Assembly: GCA_000499405.2 (NCBI GenBank) | Contig: HG738138.1 | Span: 23,155,097-23,219,096, forward strand | Direction of reading: 5' to 3' | DNA from: Onchocerca volvulus | Taxonomy: Eukaryota > Nematoda > Chromadorea > Rhabditida > Onchocercidae | Length of the DNA stretch: 64,000 nucleotides | Part shown: in pieces, positions 63,801-64,000 of the stretch | Numbering within the stretch: the stretch's first letter is position 1 | Layout of the letters: each line of letters starts with the position of its first letter | Translations under genes and position numbers: made by a program | Notes under the pieces: generated by a model | Told to the model about the DNA's origin: nothing | The model's database searches: none | Seen by the model: the letters and a program-made list of their open reading frames with translations, nothing else

Positions 63801-63905
63801 TGTTGTAGTTATGCCATTCACATGAACATTGTCACCAATTTTTCTTTCATTGCCAAGTGTCATCCGATTGACAAATGTCAGTACTAAAATGACAAATATC
63901 AGCAT
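63204..63905 (-). CDS. Mucin-like Thr/Ser-rich secreted or anchored protein
   Basis: A single open frame of 233 residues. It begins with a signal peptide (MLIFVILVLTFVNRMTLG). After a short unique stretch (NERKIGDNVHVNG) come about 180 residues of Thr/Ser/Pro-rich repeats such as TTEGTTSSTTEGTTS and TTPMSPTTEG, ideal for dense O-glycosylation. The frame ends with a short hydrophobic tail (LPIAIAISIAITL plus CHQ), which could act as a GPI or membrane signal, though it is itself made from a simple ATTGCT-like repeat and may be accidental. Beyond the stop the same repeat continues in shifted frames down to about 62990, so either the protein once was longer, or the window hides introns or a frameshift. 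Repeat length is likely to vary between individuals. Secreted or cuticle/glycocalyx role is an inference from composition. Confidence 0.65.
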   Translation of the reverse strand: MLIFVILVLTFVNRMTLGNERKIGDNVHVNGITTTTPDTPTSSKTEGTTSPTTSKSPTTGGTTSSTPISSITEGTTLPTTPMSLTIEGTTSSTTEGTTSSTAEGTTSSTTEGATSPTTEGATSPTTPMSPSIQGTTTTTSRTTPMSPTTEGITTKSPATEGTAITSTITERTTTTSPITEGTTIMPPTTEGTTTTTSSTTERTTTTSPTAKGTTTTTLPIAIAISIAITLCHQ

Positions 63906-64000
63906 CAGAAATATTCATCATTATGCGCATATTTATTCCAAATCTTATTTTCACATTAATAAGCAAAGAAAAAACTGGAACTGTTAGGAGGAATTAATGG

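Noticed and set aside
63041..63808. Leu/Val-rich + strand open frames resembling membrane protein
   Set aside because: They are the complement of the Thr/Ser repeat. Only the minus frame has a signal peptide and a sensible start.

Overview
The window is AT-rich nuclear DNA from a nematode, most likely a spirurid/filarial worm. The reasons are: long AT-rich spacers, small exons bounded by GT...(T)TTNAG introns, acceptor-like TTTCAG sites a few bases upstream of start codons (the pattern of spliced-leader addition), an innexin, and closest remembered relatives in nematodes. The species cannot be fixed from the sequence. No rRNA, tRNA, CRISPR or bacterial gene was seen. Gene models were built by hand: each exon chain was joined so that the phase is kept at every junction, and residues were then compared with families known to me.

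Layout: an innexin gap-junction gene (+, 2638-6091, 8 exons). The catalytic LCB2 (SPTLC2-type) subunit of serine palmitoyltransferase (+, 10213-15884, 12 exons). On the minus strand, the GINS subunit SLD5 (17264-18995, 4 exons) and a SWI/SNF core subunit of the SMARCC/SWSN-1 type (20699-28095, 19 exons plus a probable 63-nt cassette exon). A decayed Helitron (about 29.1-30.25 kb). A worm-type CK1/TTBK-like kinase (+, about 31.7-37.45 kb, first exon not found), whose large intron holds a degenerate minisatellite. An unrecognised 175-residue coiled-coil protein (-, 37918-39364), divergent from a gamma-tubulin-complex (GCP) family gene (+, 40569-48289, about 21 exons).

From 48.3 kb the window is gene-poor. 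It holds the 3' part of a Ly-6-like GPI-anchored protein (-, 50423-51240), one short possible secreted peptide (+, 54602-54787), about 7.6 kb with nothing supported, and a Thr/Ser-rich mucin-like secreted protein encoded by a tandem repeat (-, 62.99-63.9 kb).

The genes are mostly unrelated housekeeping functions: cell junctions, sphingolipid synthesis, DNA replication, chromatin remodelling and microtubule nucleation. I see no operon with obvious shared function and no convincing new multi-gene system. The most useful leads are two GC-AG introns in neighbouring genes, probable alternative exons in the SMARCC gene, the intronic minisatellite with a coding-like island, a long palindrome in the Helitron relic, and the lineage-specific secreted or surface proteins in the last 14 kb.
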